Shown: positions 32,790 to 44,394, counted from the first letter of the stretch. The stretch: DNA of 64,000 bases from Portulaca oleracea (GCA_029582165.1 CM055871.1:4905501-4969500); one strand, 5' to 3'. Numbers and translations are program-made. The notes: a model not told the origin generated them from the sequence alone.

Positions 32790-33968
32790 ATGGCTACTGA
32801 AAGAGGTGAGTCATAAGTGTCGTTATTAAAGTATTTTTTTGTGCATGTTGGGGGATTTCTGCAAAATTAGGGTTTAAGGGTCGTAATTGAATTTTTGTTT
32901 AGATTTTATTTCTTTTGTGAAAATAATTGGTCGGGAAGCAAATGTTGGTTTCATTTGCGCAAGTCGAACGTGTTGTAATGCCCCGACCCCTCCCGAGGAT
33001 GGGTGACCTCCTAGGAAGTTTTCCCAGGTAGTGTGTGAGCGAGGACGAAGCACGCTGGAAAGACTCGTGGTGATTTGTGGGGCCAATCAGTGATCCTTGA
33101 AGCAATTATCAGTAATACCCGCGGCTCGGGAGGGGTCAGGGCATTACAATTAGGGTTTTGGATAGCTAAGTATGAAAATTTTTGGTTTGGAGTTTTTGGT
33201 GTGGATTAGGAAATGTTAGTCATATATGTTCAATTTTTTTGGTTTATGGTTTGTGGAAGTTATTAATATATGTATTTTGTTGCAATTTAAAGGGGAATGA
33301 TGTGTTGTTCGTGTTGGATGCTATTGAATTTTTGTTTGTTGAAGTTCTTGTTTTGTTATTGTTCAGGGTTTGACAAAGATATGAGGGGGATGGATTCTTT
33401 CAACAATAAGACTAACTGGGTTGACGGGAAGTTTGCCTGCAAGAGGTGTGGGATAGATGGGGTGCAGAAGGTATCAAGAAGTTAAGAGAATCCCAACCGT
33501 GTGTTTGACAAATGCCCAAAACATGTATGTGCCAAATGGCTTGGATGGCTGGACGAATGTGATGACAGCTTCAAGCAGCATAATAGGAACCATTCCTCTA
33601 ATGTCCCTCCTTCAGTGGCCACAAACAATAGTATAGAGCTGTTGGAGCTTAAAGGCGAGGTGTCTAAAGCAATGTAGCTAATTTACCTGTGCAAGAATGA
33701 GGTCGACGACCTGATGACTGTTAGCTACAATGCAATTGAGGAGCTGGTCTTACTAACGGTGCAGATTATTGGAATGGTGCTCGATGTGGGTGATCTGAAG
33801 GTGGAAGTTGTTGACATGGGGGCTAAGCTTAAGGAGTTGGCAGATAAGGTTGTAGAACCTAGATTTATGTAGGACAAGGTTGTTGGAATCTTACTATTGT
33901 GCGAGATGGTGATTGGCATGTTGGTTGTGCTAGTCTTATTCATGGTGATGGTGGTTATGTTCGAGTGA
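32790..33968 (+). pseudogene. GRF-type zinc-finger protein, broken
   Basis: Exon 1 is 32790-32805 (MATER plus one base) with donor GTGAGT. Exon 2 starts at 33367 after TTCAG, and the junction keeps the frame (MATER-G-FDKDMRGMDSFNNK). Residues then read FACKRCGIDGVQKVSRS, a stop (33483), ENPNRVFDKCPKHVCAKW and LGWLDE. The C-x-x-C, NPNR.F..C and C..W.D pattern is that of a plant GRF zinc finger, a small DNA- or RNA-binding fold. Downstream are a helical region (LLELKGEVSKAM) and a C-terminal hydrophobic segment (VVGILLLCEMVIGMLVVLVL). Stops at 33483, 33675 and 33870 lie in the single frame, so it is not functional. A Cassandra-like LTR sits in the intron. Confidence 0.65.
32974..33148 (+). mobile_element. 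Cassandra-like LTR derivative with inverted ends
   Basis: 175 bp, starting TGTAATGCCCCGACCCCTCC and ending with nearly its exact reverse complement (one mismatch in 24). The core matches the 16880-17171 LTR from GGATGGGTGACCTCC onward (5S C box, then GTGTGAGCGAGGACGAAGCA), but the 5S A box and the 5' half are missing. No direct repeat flanks it. It lies in the intron of the GRF pseudogene, sense to it. Confidence 0.75.
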
Positions 33969-34599
33969 TGTACGATGTTGTTTGCTGAACAATGTTAGTA
34001 GTAGTTGTAGTTTATATGTAGTAGTATGTAACCTTGTTTAACAATGGAAGGTCTATGTATTGTATGGTAGGGTAGGGTCTATGATGATGATTGGCAGAAG
34101 CTATCATGGAATTTTTTGAGCCTTTGCCATATTTTTTTAGACATTACATTGTAAGTATGTTGCAAGCTTGAAATGCTTGCGTGGATGAATGAATAAAGGG
34201 TGATTATGGCATGCTTTGTGTCAAAATGTGGTGGATTTAGCATATGTTTTGTGTTTCAATATGTTGACAACCAAAATTGCATGACATAGCTAATAAAATC
34301 AAAGACATAAACGGTTCTTACATAGTTTCATTACCCCGGCCAAAAATCAATGCCACAAACCTAATCAAATCAAAGATTTACTTAAATTAGAACATACCAA
34401 GCAAGTGATTGTACAAGGGAACAAATACAATCCAATAGAGTAAATGAATACAATATTAAAAGTAGACAAACAACATGTCATTAATAGTCAAAGTAGTCAA
34501 CTAATATATTCCAACATATGGAATCATACTTCCATCTGAATTACATAACATTATTGGTCATAACGATTGACTTTTCCAAAACGATTGTTAAGTGCTAAC
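33969..34599. other. Non-coding DNA before the tandem retrotransposon
   Basis: Probable 3' region of the GRF pseudogene, then AT-rich DNA. Nothing else recognised. Confidence 0.4.
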
Positions 34600-34604
34600 A
34601 GTTG

Positions 34605-35581
34605 TATAGGAGGCAAAAATTTGTCGACCAATTAAAAAATGACACGTGGAAAATAAATTAAATTTATTCGTCTAATTATCTGCCACGTGTTAAATTAATT
34701 ACGGCGGTCCATTTAATTGAATTTTAAATGGAAATGCATCATGTCCAATAATATCAGGACACATGTCAATTATGATGCAGAAAATAATTATTATTTCTTT
34801 ATTTTAAATAAAGGGATAATTAATTAATTTGTGCCCAAGCCCAAAGTCGACTTAAACTCTAGACAACCCTAGGCCTCCAGAGCCTATAAATAGAGGTCAT
34901 CTCCCTCATTTTCAACACACTTTGCAGTCTACCCCCGGCGGCATTCGGCATTCTGCACTCCAGAAGCTTCAGAAGATCAAACTGCCAGCAGTCTCCAGCT
35001 ACCAAGCGCTAAGGATCGAAGTCTACAAAAGCTCAAGATCGAGCCTTCAGGCCTCTACCGCGTCAAGATCAAGAACTGCTTCAGAGTTCTTCGGCAAGAC
35101 CTGCGAAGCCTTCAGAAGATTGAACTACAAGCGACATCCAACTATCAAGCGCCAAGGATCAACGCCTGCTAGTTCAACTTCTATTCTTCACATCAAAGAC
35201 TGCAGTCATCTTCTTCATCTGGTTCATCTATCGAGACCAAGCACTAAGCCCTCGCATCCAAGAACTCAAGAATCAGTACCAACGATCGCAAGCGGTCAAC
35301 CTTCGAGCGACCTCGGCTACCAAGCACTAAGGAGATCAACGCTCAAGACCTTGACTCAAGAACGACTCTGAGTTCTTCAGCTAAACCTACATTCGAGTTC
35401 GAGATTGAGATCAAGCGTCCGCGCCCTCGGCTCACCCAAATTTTAGGAGATCAAATCAGATGACTACTTTATTGTATTTAATACAGAGATTATACCCGCA
35501 TACCTTCAAATATCACTACAAATTAATTTGTTTCTCAGTTTCCTGTCTTTATTTATTTTAGACTCGAAATTTGTGTTTACA
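34605..35581 (+). repeat. LTR 1 of the tandem gag-only element
   Basis: 977 bp; starts TATAGGAGGC where the others have TGTAGGAGGC (a G-to-A change in the terminal TG) and ends TTTACA. TATAAATAG at 34885-34893 is the probable promoter. Around 35265-35335 it differs from LTRs 2 and 3, which share one version. Confidence 0.9.
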
Positions 35582-35585
35582 AATT

Positions 35586-35603
35586 TGGCACGCCCGGTGG
35601 GAC
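35586..35603 (+). other. PBS-like site, copy 1
   Basis: TGGCACGCCCGGTGGGAC starts four bases after LTR 1, where a primer binding site is expected. I do not assign a tRNA. An identical copy follows LTR 2 at 39136-39153. Confidence 0.7.
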
Positions 35604-35661
35604 ATCTCTGCCTCTCATCTCTTTCTCCAAGAAGTCAAATTCGACCTTCGATCCAAGCTAC

Positions 35662-36866
35662 GTGATGGTTGTCAACATGGAAGCAAAGATAGATGAACTT
35701 GAGGCTATGTTAAACAGGCTCTCCATAGAAAGTGAAGAGAAAGACAAGAAGATTAGCGAACAAAGTGAGCAGATCACAAAATTGATGAAGAATATAGAGA
35801 AGCGCCCGTATCAAGACTCCGATGAAGATTCTGACAAAGAGGAATCTGACAAAGAGTCTTCCAAAGGTGATGGCGATGAGGAAGACAAGAAGAGTAACTC
35901 ATCTTCAAGATCACTAACTGTGGAGCAAATTCAAAACTTGGTGGCAAATGCAGTACGGGCTCAACTCGGAGAGGGATCAACCAAGAGTCACTTGTATACA
36001 AAGCCCTACACGAAGAGGATCGATGCTCTTCGGATGCCACTTGGTTATCAACCCCCGAAGTTCAATCAATTTGACGGAAAGGGTAACCCCAAACAACACA
36101 TCACGCACTTCATCGAAACTTTTAGCAATGCAGGCACAGAAGGAGATCGACTAGTGAAGCAATTTGTACGATCTCTGAAGGGGATCGCATTCGAATGATA
36201 TATAGATCTAGAGCCTGAATCTATCAATAGTTGGGAACAAAGGGAGAATGAGTTTCTCAACAGGTTCTACTGCGTTCAACGGATCGTCAGCATGACAGAG
36301 TTGACGAACACTAAGCAGTGGGATGGTGAGCCAGTCCTTCAATACATTCATCGTTGGAGTCCCTTAGTCTCAAATGCAAGGATTGCCTTACAGAAGCATC
36401 GGCCGTCGATATGTGCACTCAAGGTATGCACTGGGATTTGTTGTACGTCCTCAAGATGGCTAAGCCAAAAACCTTTCAGGATTTGGCAACGCGGGCACAT
36501 GACATGGAGCTCACAATTTTCAAACATGATGCAAGAAGACTAAGTGTCAAGGAGAAGCAAACTAAACTCGGGGGCACGTCAAAACGAATTCCTTCATCCA
36601 TGATTTTTGAAGAGAAAGAATATCCTTTTTCTAACAGTGATGCACCTGAAATACTTGATAAACTTCTTGAAGAAAGAATTATTAAACTTCCAGAGTCGAA
36701 GCGTCCAAATGAAGTCGGAAGAATCAATGACCCTAAATACTGCAAGTACCATAGGATCAGTAGCCATCCATTGGAGAAGTGTTTCACTTTTAAGGAGCTT
36801 GTGATGAGGCTTAAAAACGAAGGCAATATCGTGTTTGATGAAGACGAGAGTGACGAATACGATTGA
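35662..36866 (+). pseudogene. gag: Gag of tandem element, copy 1
   Basis: The first frame (35662-36198, 178 codons) has a coiled-coil start (MEAKIDELEAMLNRLSIESE), an acidic linker, and the opening of a retrotransposon gag domain (RMPLGYQPPKFNQFDGKGNP, ITHFIETFSNAGTEGDRLVK). A TGA at 36196 stands where Trp is normal in this family. The same frame then runs on (DLEPESINSWEQRENEFLNR), shifts near 36350, and continues to 36866 in another frame, with a C-x-x-H-x-x-x-x-H-x-x-x-x-C-type motif (KYCKYHRISSHPLEKC) near the end. Closest in style to Tat-lineage gypsy gag. It would give only a truncated product unless readthrough occurs. Confidence 0.85.
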
Positions 36867-37720
36867 ACTTATTGCAAGTTTTCAAGTCAAGTTAAAAAAA
36901 AAAGACTCACAAGTCAAAAGATTCAAGTCAAAAAAAAATTCAAGTCTTCCAAGTCATCCAAATCAAGACTCACAAGTCAAAAAAAAAGTTTCAAGACTTC
37001 CAAGTCATCCAAATCAAGACTCACAAAGCAAAAAAAATAAATAAATAAATAATTCAAGACTTCCAAGTCATCCAAACCAAGACTCACAAGTCTAAAAATT
37101 CAAGACCTCCAAGTCATCCAAATCAAGACTCACAAGTCAAAAATTCAAGACTCTCAAGTCACCAAAAGTAAAGACTCCCAAGTCAAAATCCAAAACTTCC
37201 AAGTCAACATCACGAAAGACTCGTAAAAGACCAAACCCAAGACTTTCAAGTCAAACTCTCAAGTGACCAATGTTAAAGACTCCATGTCGAAATTCAAAAC
37301 TTTCAAGCCAAATACTCACAAGTCATCCAAATTTAAATCAACAAAATGAAAGACTCAAAAGTCAAGAAAAAGACAATGACTTCCAAGTCGAATCTTCAAG
37401 ATCCGCAAGTCACCAATTCAAGACTACCAAGTCGTCAAAATCAAATTTTAAGGTGAAGAAAAACAATCGCTCCTAGGTCACCAAAGAAAAGACTCCCAAG
37501 TCTCCTGCGATAAAAAGATTCGTGAGTTTACGACGCCCAAGTCAAAATGAATGACTTATACACTAGCAAAATTCAATGACTCACAAGTCAGTGGATGCGA
37601 CTCCTAAGTCAAGAAAGTTAAAGACTCATAGGTCAACAAGATGAAGGACTCCCAAGTCAAGATAGATAAAGACTCATAAATTAATAAGAGAGACTCTTAA
37701 GTCAGTAAAGTCCATAACTC
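36867..37720 (+). repeat. AAGTC-rich degenerate minisatellite, copy 1
   Basis: A roughly 40-bp degenerate unit (CAAGACTTCCAAGTCATCCA, then AATCAAGACTCACAAGTC) repeats in tandem and fades toward the 3' side. Open frames here are low-complexity Lys/Ser-rich products. The same tract recurs in copy 2 at about 40418-41290. Confidence 0.8.
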
Positions 37721-38128
37721 ACTCGTGCAAGACTCCAACGTCGACAAGGTTAAAGACTTTTACGTCATCACAACAAAGACTCCCAATTCAAAAGTGCAAA
37801 AATGGATCGACTTCCAAGTCATCAAAATTTTGGGCTTTCAAGTCGCACTCTGGCTTGCGAAGATCTTCATGTTAGTGGTTTGCTTCAAGTCAGCACCATC
37901 AATAAGATACTCAGGCTGGTTGACGACTTCATTCAAGCATGCAATGTGGGGGCATCGTAGTTGTGTTGGTTGAATTCTGCTCCAAGATGACATTCTTGTC
38001 CTTCAAATCAACGACACACTCCGTTTGGCACAGCTGAAATTTAGGAACAATAGTATGCCCGCTTAATAAAATTATATTCGAGACTCAGCCGCTTCAAGCA
38101 CTCAAAATTCGTGTTCGCGACTGACTCT

Positions 38129-38139
38129 CGAAGGGGGCA
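38129..38139 (+). other. Polypurine tract before LTR 2
   Basis: CGAAGGGGGCA directly before LTR 2. The same run precedes LTR 3 at 41691-41701. Confidence 0.7.
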
Positions 38140-38141
38140 TC

Positions 38142-39131
38142 TGTAGGAGGCAAAAATTTGTCGACCAATTAAAAAAATGACACGTGGAAAATAAATTAAA
38201 TTTATTCGGCTAATTATTATCTGCCACGTGTTAAATTAATTACGGCGGTCCATTTAATTGAATTTTAAATGGAAATGCATCCTGACCAATAATATTAGGA
38301 CACGTGTCAATTATGATGCAGAAAATAATAATTATTTCTTTATTTTAAATAAAGGGATAATTAATTAATTTGGGCCCAATCCCAAAGTCGACTTAAACTC
38401 TAGACAACCCTAGGCCTCTAGAGCCTATAAATAGAGGTCATCTCCCTCATTTTCAACACACTTTGCAGTCTACCCCCGGCGGCATTCGGTATTCTGCACT
38501 CCAGAAGCTTCAGAAGATCAAACTGCCAACAGTCTCCAGCTACCAAGCGCCAAGGATCGAAGTCTACAAAAGCTCAAGATCGAGCCTTCAGGCCTCTACC
38601 GCGTCAAGATCAAGAACTGCTTCAGAGTTCTTCGGCAAGACCTGCGAAGCCTTCAGAAGATTGAACTACAAGCGACATCCAACTATCAAGCGCCAAGGAT
38701 CAACGCCTGCTAGTTCAACTTCTATTCTTCACATCAAAGACTGCAGTCATCTTCTTCATCTGGTTCATCTATCGAGACCAAGCACTAAGCCCTCGCATCC
38801 AAGAACTTGAAGAACTGCAACCAACAGTCAACCTGCAAACGGTCAACCTTCGAGCAGCCTCCAGCTACCAAGCACTAAGGAGATCAACGCTCAAGACCTT
38901 CAGCTCAAGAACAGCTACAGAGTTCTTCAGCTAAACCTACATTCGAGTTCGAGATTGAGATCAAGCGTCCGCGCCCTCGGCTCACCCAAATTTTAGGAGA
39001 TCAAATCAGATGACTACTTTATTGTATTTAATACAGAGATTATACCCGCATACCTTCAAATATCACTACAAATTAATTTGTTTCTCAGTTTCCTGTCTTT
39101 ATTTATTTTAGACTCGAAATTTGTGTTTACA
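38142..39131 (+). repeat. LTR 2 of the tandem gag-only element
   Basis: 990 bp, TGTAGGAGGC...TTTACA; serves as the shared middle LTR. Confidence 0.92.
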
Positions 39132-39211
39132 AATTTGGCACGCCCGGTGGGACATCTCTGCCTCTCATCTCTTTCTCCAAGAAGTCAAATTCGACCTTCG
39201 ATCCAAGCTAC

Positions 39212-40417
39212 GTGATGGTTGTCAACATGGAAGCAAAGATAGCTGAACTTGAGGCTATGTTAAACAGGCTCTCCATAGAAAGTGAAGAGAAAGACAAGAA
39301 GATTAGCGAACAAAGTGAGCAGATCACAAAATTGATGAAGAATATAGAGAAGCGCCCGTATCAAGACTCCGATGAAGATTCTGACAAAGAGGAATCTGAC
39401 AAAGAGTCTTCCAAAGGTGATGGCGATGAGGAAGACAAGAAGAGTAACTCATCTTCAAGATCACTAACTGTGGAGCAAATTCAAAACTTGGTGGCAAATG
39501 CAGTACGGGCTCAACTCGGAGAGGGATCAACCAAGAGTCACTTGTATACAAAGCCCTACACGAAGAGGATCGATGCTCTTCGGATGCCACTTGGTTATCA
39601 ACCCCCGAAGTTCAATCAATTTGACGGAAAGGGTAACCCCAAACAACACATCACGCACTTCATCGAAACTTTTAGCAATGCTGGCACAGAAGGAGATCGA
39701 CTAGTGAAGCAATTTGTACGATCTCTGAAGGGGATCGCATTCGACTGATATACAGATCTAGAGCCTGAATCTATCAATAGTTGGGAACAAATGGAGAATG
39801 AGTTTCTCAACAGGTTCTACTGCGTTCAACGGGTCGTAAGCATGACAGAGTTGACGAACACTAAGCAGTGGGATGGTGAGTCAGTCCTTGAATACATTCA
39901 TCGTTGGAGTCCCTTAGTCTCAAATGCAAGGATTTCCTTATAGAAGCATCGGCCGTCGATATGTGCACTCAAGGTATGCACTGGGATTTGTTGTACGTCC
40001 TCAAGATGGCTAAGCCAAAAACCTTTCAGGATTTGGCAACGCAGGCACATGACATGGAGCTCACAATTTTCAAACATGATGCAAGAAGACTAAGTGTCAA
40101 GGAGAAGCAAACTAAACTCGGGGGCACGTCAAAACGAATTCCTTCATCCATGATTTTTGAAGAGAAAGAATATCCTTTTTTCTAACGGTGATGCACCTGA
40201 AATACTTGATAAACTTCTTGAAGAAAGAATTATTAAACTTCCAGAGTCGAAGCGTCCAAATGAAGTCGGAAGAATCAATGACCCTAAATACTGCAAGTAC
40301 CATAGGATCAGTAGCCATCCGTTGGAGAAGTGTTTAACTTTTAAGGAGCTTGTGATGAGGCTTAAAAACGAAGGCAATATCGTGTTTGATGAAGACGAGA
40401 GTGACGAATCCGATTGA
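39212..40417 (+). pseudogene. gag: Gag of tandem element, copy 2
   Basis: Nearly identical to copy 1, including the same in-frame TGA after 178 codons (39746-39748). Differences include GAC for GAA before that stop, and one extra T in a T-run near 40181 that shifts the last part into a third frame (40157-40417, ending FDEDESDESD). Sharing of the stop shows that it predates the tandem event. Confidence 0.85.
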
Positions 40418-41290
40418 ACTTATTGCAAGTTTTCAAGTCAAGTTAAAAAAAAAAAGACTCACAAGTCAAAAGATTTAAGTCAAAAAAAAATTCAAGTCTT
40501 CCAAGTCATCCAAATCAAGACTCACAAGTCAAAAAAAAAGTTTCAAGACTTCCAAGTCATCCAAATCAAGACTCACAAAGCAAAAAAAATAAATAAATAA
40601 ATAATTCAAGACTTCCAAGTCATCCAAACCAAGACTCACAAGTCTAAAAATTCAAGACCTCCAAGTCATCCAAATCAAGACTCACAAGTCAAAAATTCAA
40701 GACTCTCAAGTCACCAAAAGTAAAGACTCCCAAGTCAAAATCCAAAACTTCCAAGTCAACATCACGAAAGACTCGTAAAAGACCAAACCCAAGACTTTCA
40801 AGTCAAACTCTCAAGTGACCAATGTTAAAGACTCCCATGTCGAAATTCAAAACTTTCAAGCCAAATACTCACAAGTCATCCAAATTTAAATCAACAAAAT
40901 GAAAGACTCAAAAGTCAAGAAAAAAAGACAATGACTTCCAAGTCAGCAATCTTCAAGATCTGCAAGTCAGCCGAATTCAAGACTACCAAGTCGTCAAAAT
41001 CAAATTTTAAGGTGAAGAAAAACAATCGCTCCTAGGTCACCAAAGAAAAGACTCCCAAGTCTCCTGCGATAAAAAGATTCGTGAGTTTACGACGCCCAAG
41101 TCAAAATGAATGACTTATACACTAGCAAAATTCAATGACTCACAAGTCAACAGGATGCACGACTCCCAAGTCAAGAAAGTTAAAGACTCATAGGTCAACA
41201 AGATGAAGGACTCCCAAGTCAAGATAGATAAAGACTCATAAATTAATAAGAGAGACTCTTAAGTCAGTAAAGTCCATAACTCACTCGTGC
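40418..41290 (+). repeat. AAGTC-rich degenerate minisatellite, copy 2
   Basis: Second copy of the tract at 36867-37720, with a few small indels. Confidence 0.8.
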
Positions 41291-41703
41291 AAGACTCCAA
41301 CGTCGACAAGGTTAAAGACTTTTACGTCATCACAACAAAGACTCCCAATTCAAAAGTGCAAAAATGGATCGACTTCCAAGTCATCAAAATTTTGGGCTTT
41401 CAAGTCGCACTCTGGCTTGCGAAGATCTTCATGTTAGTGGTTTGCTTCAAGTCAGCACCATCAATAAGATACTCAGGCTGGTTGACGACTTCATTCAAGC
41501 ATGCAATGTGGGGGCATCGTAGTTGTGTTGGTTGAATTCTGCTCCAAGATGACATTCTTGTCCTTCAAATCAACGACACACTCCGTTTGGCACAGCTGAA
41601 ATTTAGGAACAATAGTATGCCCGCTTAATAAAATTATATTCGAGACTCAGCCGCTTCAAGCACTCAAAATTCGTGTTCGCGATTGACTCTCGAAGGGGGC
41701 ATC

Positions 41704-42692
41704 TGTAGGAGGCAAAAATTTGTCGACCAATTAAAAAATGACACGTGGAAAATAAATTAAATTTATTCGGCTAATTATTATCTGCCACGTGTTAAATTAA
41801 TTACGGCGGTCCATTTAATTGAATTTTAAATGGAAATGCATCCTGTCCAATAATATCAGGACACATGTCAATTATGATGCAGAAAATAATAATTATTTCT
41901 TTATTTTAAATAAAGGGATAATTAATTAATTTGGGCCCAAGCCCAAAGTTGACTTAAACTCTAGACAACCCTAGGTCTCCAGAGCCTATAAATAGAGGTC
42001 ATTTCCCTCATTTTCAACACACTTTGCAGTCTACCCCCGGCGGCATTCGGCATTCTGCACTCCAGAAGCTTCAGAAGATCAAACTGCCAGCAGTCTCCAG
42101 CTACCAAGCGCCAAGGATCGAAGTCTACAAAAGCTCAAGATCGAGCCTTCAGGCCTCTACCGCGTCAAGATCAAGAACTGCTTCAGAGTTCTTCGGCAAG
42201 ACCTGCGAAGCCTTCAGAAGATTGAACTACAAGCGACATCCAACTATCAAGCGCCAAGGATCAACGCTTGCTAGTTCAACTTCTATTCTTCACATCAAAG
42301 ACTGCAGTCATCTTCTTCATCTGGTTCATCTATCGAGACCAAGCACTAAGCCCTCGCATCCAAGAACTTGAAGAACTGCAACCAACAGTCAACCTGCAAA
42401 CGGTCAACCTTCGAGCAGCCTCCAGCTACCAAGCACTAAGGAGATCAACGCTCAAGACCTTCAGCTCAAGAACAGCTACAGAGTTCTTCAGCTAAACCTA
42501 CATTCGAGTTCGAGATTGAGATCAAGCGTCCGCGCCCTCGGCTCACCCAAATTTTAGGAGATCAAATCAGATGACTACTTTATTGTATTTAATACAGAGA
42601 TTGTACCCGCATACCTTCAAATATCACTACAAATTAATTTGTTTCTCAGTTTCCTGTCTTTATTTATTTTAAACTCGAAATTTGTGTTTACA
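41704..42692 (+). repeat. LTR 3 of the tandem gag-only element
   Basis: 989 bp, TGTAGGAGGC...GTTTACA, followed by the AGTTG target duplication. Confidence 0.92.
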
Positions 42693-42829
42693 AGTTGTAC
42701 CAAAACCAAGTAAATTATAGAAGTTCATACCACATCAAACTACAAATAAGGCTAGTTCATTATAAGTCCAAATCAACAACTAAATTAAAGGAAAAAGTAG
42801 GTAATTAGGAGCTTCAAGCAGATGCCACA

Positions 42830-43420
42830 TGATAAGGTTCTCTCTACTTCTTCTGCCCAACAAGTGCATTGGTTGCCTTTCTCTTGCCTCCTGGTCATGT
42901 ACTCCCTCCCTTGTTCTTGGCCGTCACTTTTCCAATTGTCCCTTTAGTTTTGTTTCATCCCTTGCCTTTGTCCTTAATACGCCTACTTTCAGAATCCCTA
43001 GGCCTAGCTACCATAAGTCATGTAATTATGGCCTATCCCATTGCTAGTTGAACATGTCTAGCTTAGTCCCGTGATTTTCACCAGGTTTGGACATTGTTGT
43101 GGTTGCCTCAAGCACATCCTTGGATTCCCATCTTGTTCTTATTTGGCCTTCTTCTTTTCTTCTTCAGTTCGACAAAAAGGGGGGGGGGGGGCATACAACT
43201 TTTTGTATTTGTTAACTGAGAAACATGAAGCAACAAAGTCCGATCCTCCAAGTTCTGGCTATCATAAATGATGGCCCTAGCTCCATGTTTACAAGGAGGC
43301 CCTGTTATGTCCCACTTTAAACAACTACAAGTTTGCTGGTCTATGTTGAAAACATAGTTTAAATCCCCCTAAACATCGTAAAACCCCTGACCAACACTAG
43401 TAACTGATCCACTGTCCCTA
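42830..43420 (-). pseudogene. MULE (MuDR) transposase C-terminal fragment, SWIM zinc finger
   Basis: On the minus strand, around 43350-43200, the sequence reads FNIDQQTCSCLKWDITGPPC then KHGARAI. The C-x-C...C-x-H spacing (CSC at 43321-43329, CKH at 43285-43293) is the SWIM zinc finger that closes plant Mutator-like transposases. A basic stretch (KKKRRPNKNK) lies further downstream on that strand, as in the C-terminal tail of such proteins. Stops interrupt the region and no DDE core or terminal inverted repeats were found, so this is a remnant. It follows the tandem retrotransposon directly. Confidence 0.7.
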
Positions 43421-43559
43421 GACTAAACTGTTAGTTTATTGTGCTTCTTATCTACATAAGGTATGACTTTTGTATTTTAAGAAGCAGACAATTTGTACCT
43501 TATATCAGTTTAGGATTGGTAATTTGTCAGGTTAGCGATCGTGTTGGGGCCAACTTTTT

Positions 43560-44390
43560 CCAAATGTAGTTGCAAGTATACATGCATTAATTAGTTAAAT
43601 GCAAAAGACTACTGATCGGACTAAATAATTCCATTAGACTTGGAAAAACTAATATGGAACCCGGACTGAAAAACTGAACCCGAGCCGACACCAGAATGGA
43701 TGATCCGATCTTGACCTGAAACTAATCTGAACCTCAACCCAGAAAGTTCCCTGATTGAGATTCACACCCATATGACCTCCAATCAAATCAGAACCAATCG
43801 GAAAGAACCTCACCCGAACTAATCCAAGTAAAACTCAATCAAAGACTATACGTAACCTAACCGATTGGGCCAACCTGATGGCGACACGAACCGACCTTCA
43901 ACCAACTCGAACCTGAACCAATTCATCCAATTGTCAAGTCAAAATTACATGCCCGGGTTGGAATCAATAATGGCAAACTGGTTATGAACGGTACGTTTTT
44001 GAAATTATATACCAAATCAAGAACTATTTTACCAAAAGTACGTATGTCAAGATAATGCAACATTAAAAACAATGACATATTGTTTTGCCACTCTCTACAA
44101 ATGAAACAAGGAATTTTATCAACAATTAAATGGTGATAAACAGATGGATGGGATGAAAAGGATATATAAAATTAGCAGGCCAACTAGTAAAGATTTGTTA
44201 TACTTTGACGGGGATGGATCCATTTTCAATAATTTTTTTAAATTAGGTGCATGCAATTTACCTGGGTATGGCTACCATTCATTATTTAGGAAACTTAAGT
44301 TGAGTTGAAGGTTCACCACTAAATATCATAACAAAGTAATCTATTTTATTAACTTTTTTCCACCACAAAAAAAGAGTCCTAATTACATCC
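43560..44390. other. Low-complexity repeat and SPH upstream region
   Basis: About 43630-43960 is rich in GAACC/CTGAACC phrases with no coding support. From about 44005 the sequence matches 30575-31100, the upstream region of the SPH copy at 31110. Confidence 0.5.
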
Positions 44391-44394
44391 GATC

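Larger units (their letters stand above)
34605..42692 (+). mobile_element. Gag-only LTR retrotransposon (TR-GAG type), tandem form with three LTRs
   Basis: Order is LTR (34605-35581), internal (35582-38141), LTR (38142-39131), internal (39132-41703), LTR (41704-42692). A perfect AGTTG duplication flanks the outermost LTRs (34600-34604, 42693-42697), so the whole array behaves as one insertion. Each internal part has a PBS-like site, a gag reading frame, a long AAGTC-rich repeat tract and a polypurine tract, but no protease, RT or integrase. That is the layout of non-autonomous TR-GAG/LARD elements mobilised by a partner. Unequal recombination between LTRs most simply explains the extra unit. 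It lies between the GRF pseudogene and the MULE fragment. Confidence 0.9.

Noticed and set aside
34922..35371. 149-codon open frame inside LTR 1, with similar frames in LTRs 2 and 3
   Set aside because: It lies in the LTR leader, is built from short repeats (CTACCAAGC, CTCAAGATC), differs in length between copies and matches no protein family.
36860..41290. Spaced AAGTC repeats considered as a CRISPR-like array
   Set aside because: Units are degenerate and lack unique spacers; they are a retrotransposon minisatellite in a plant genome.
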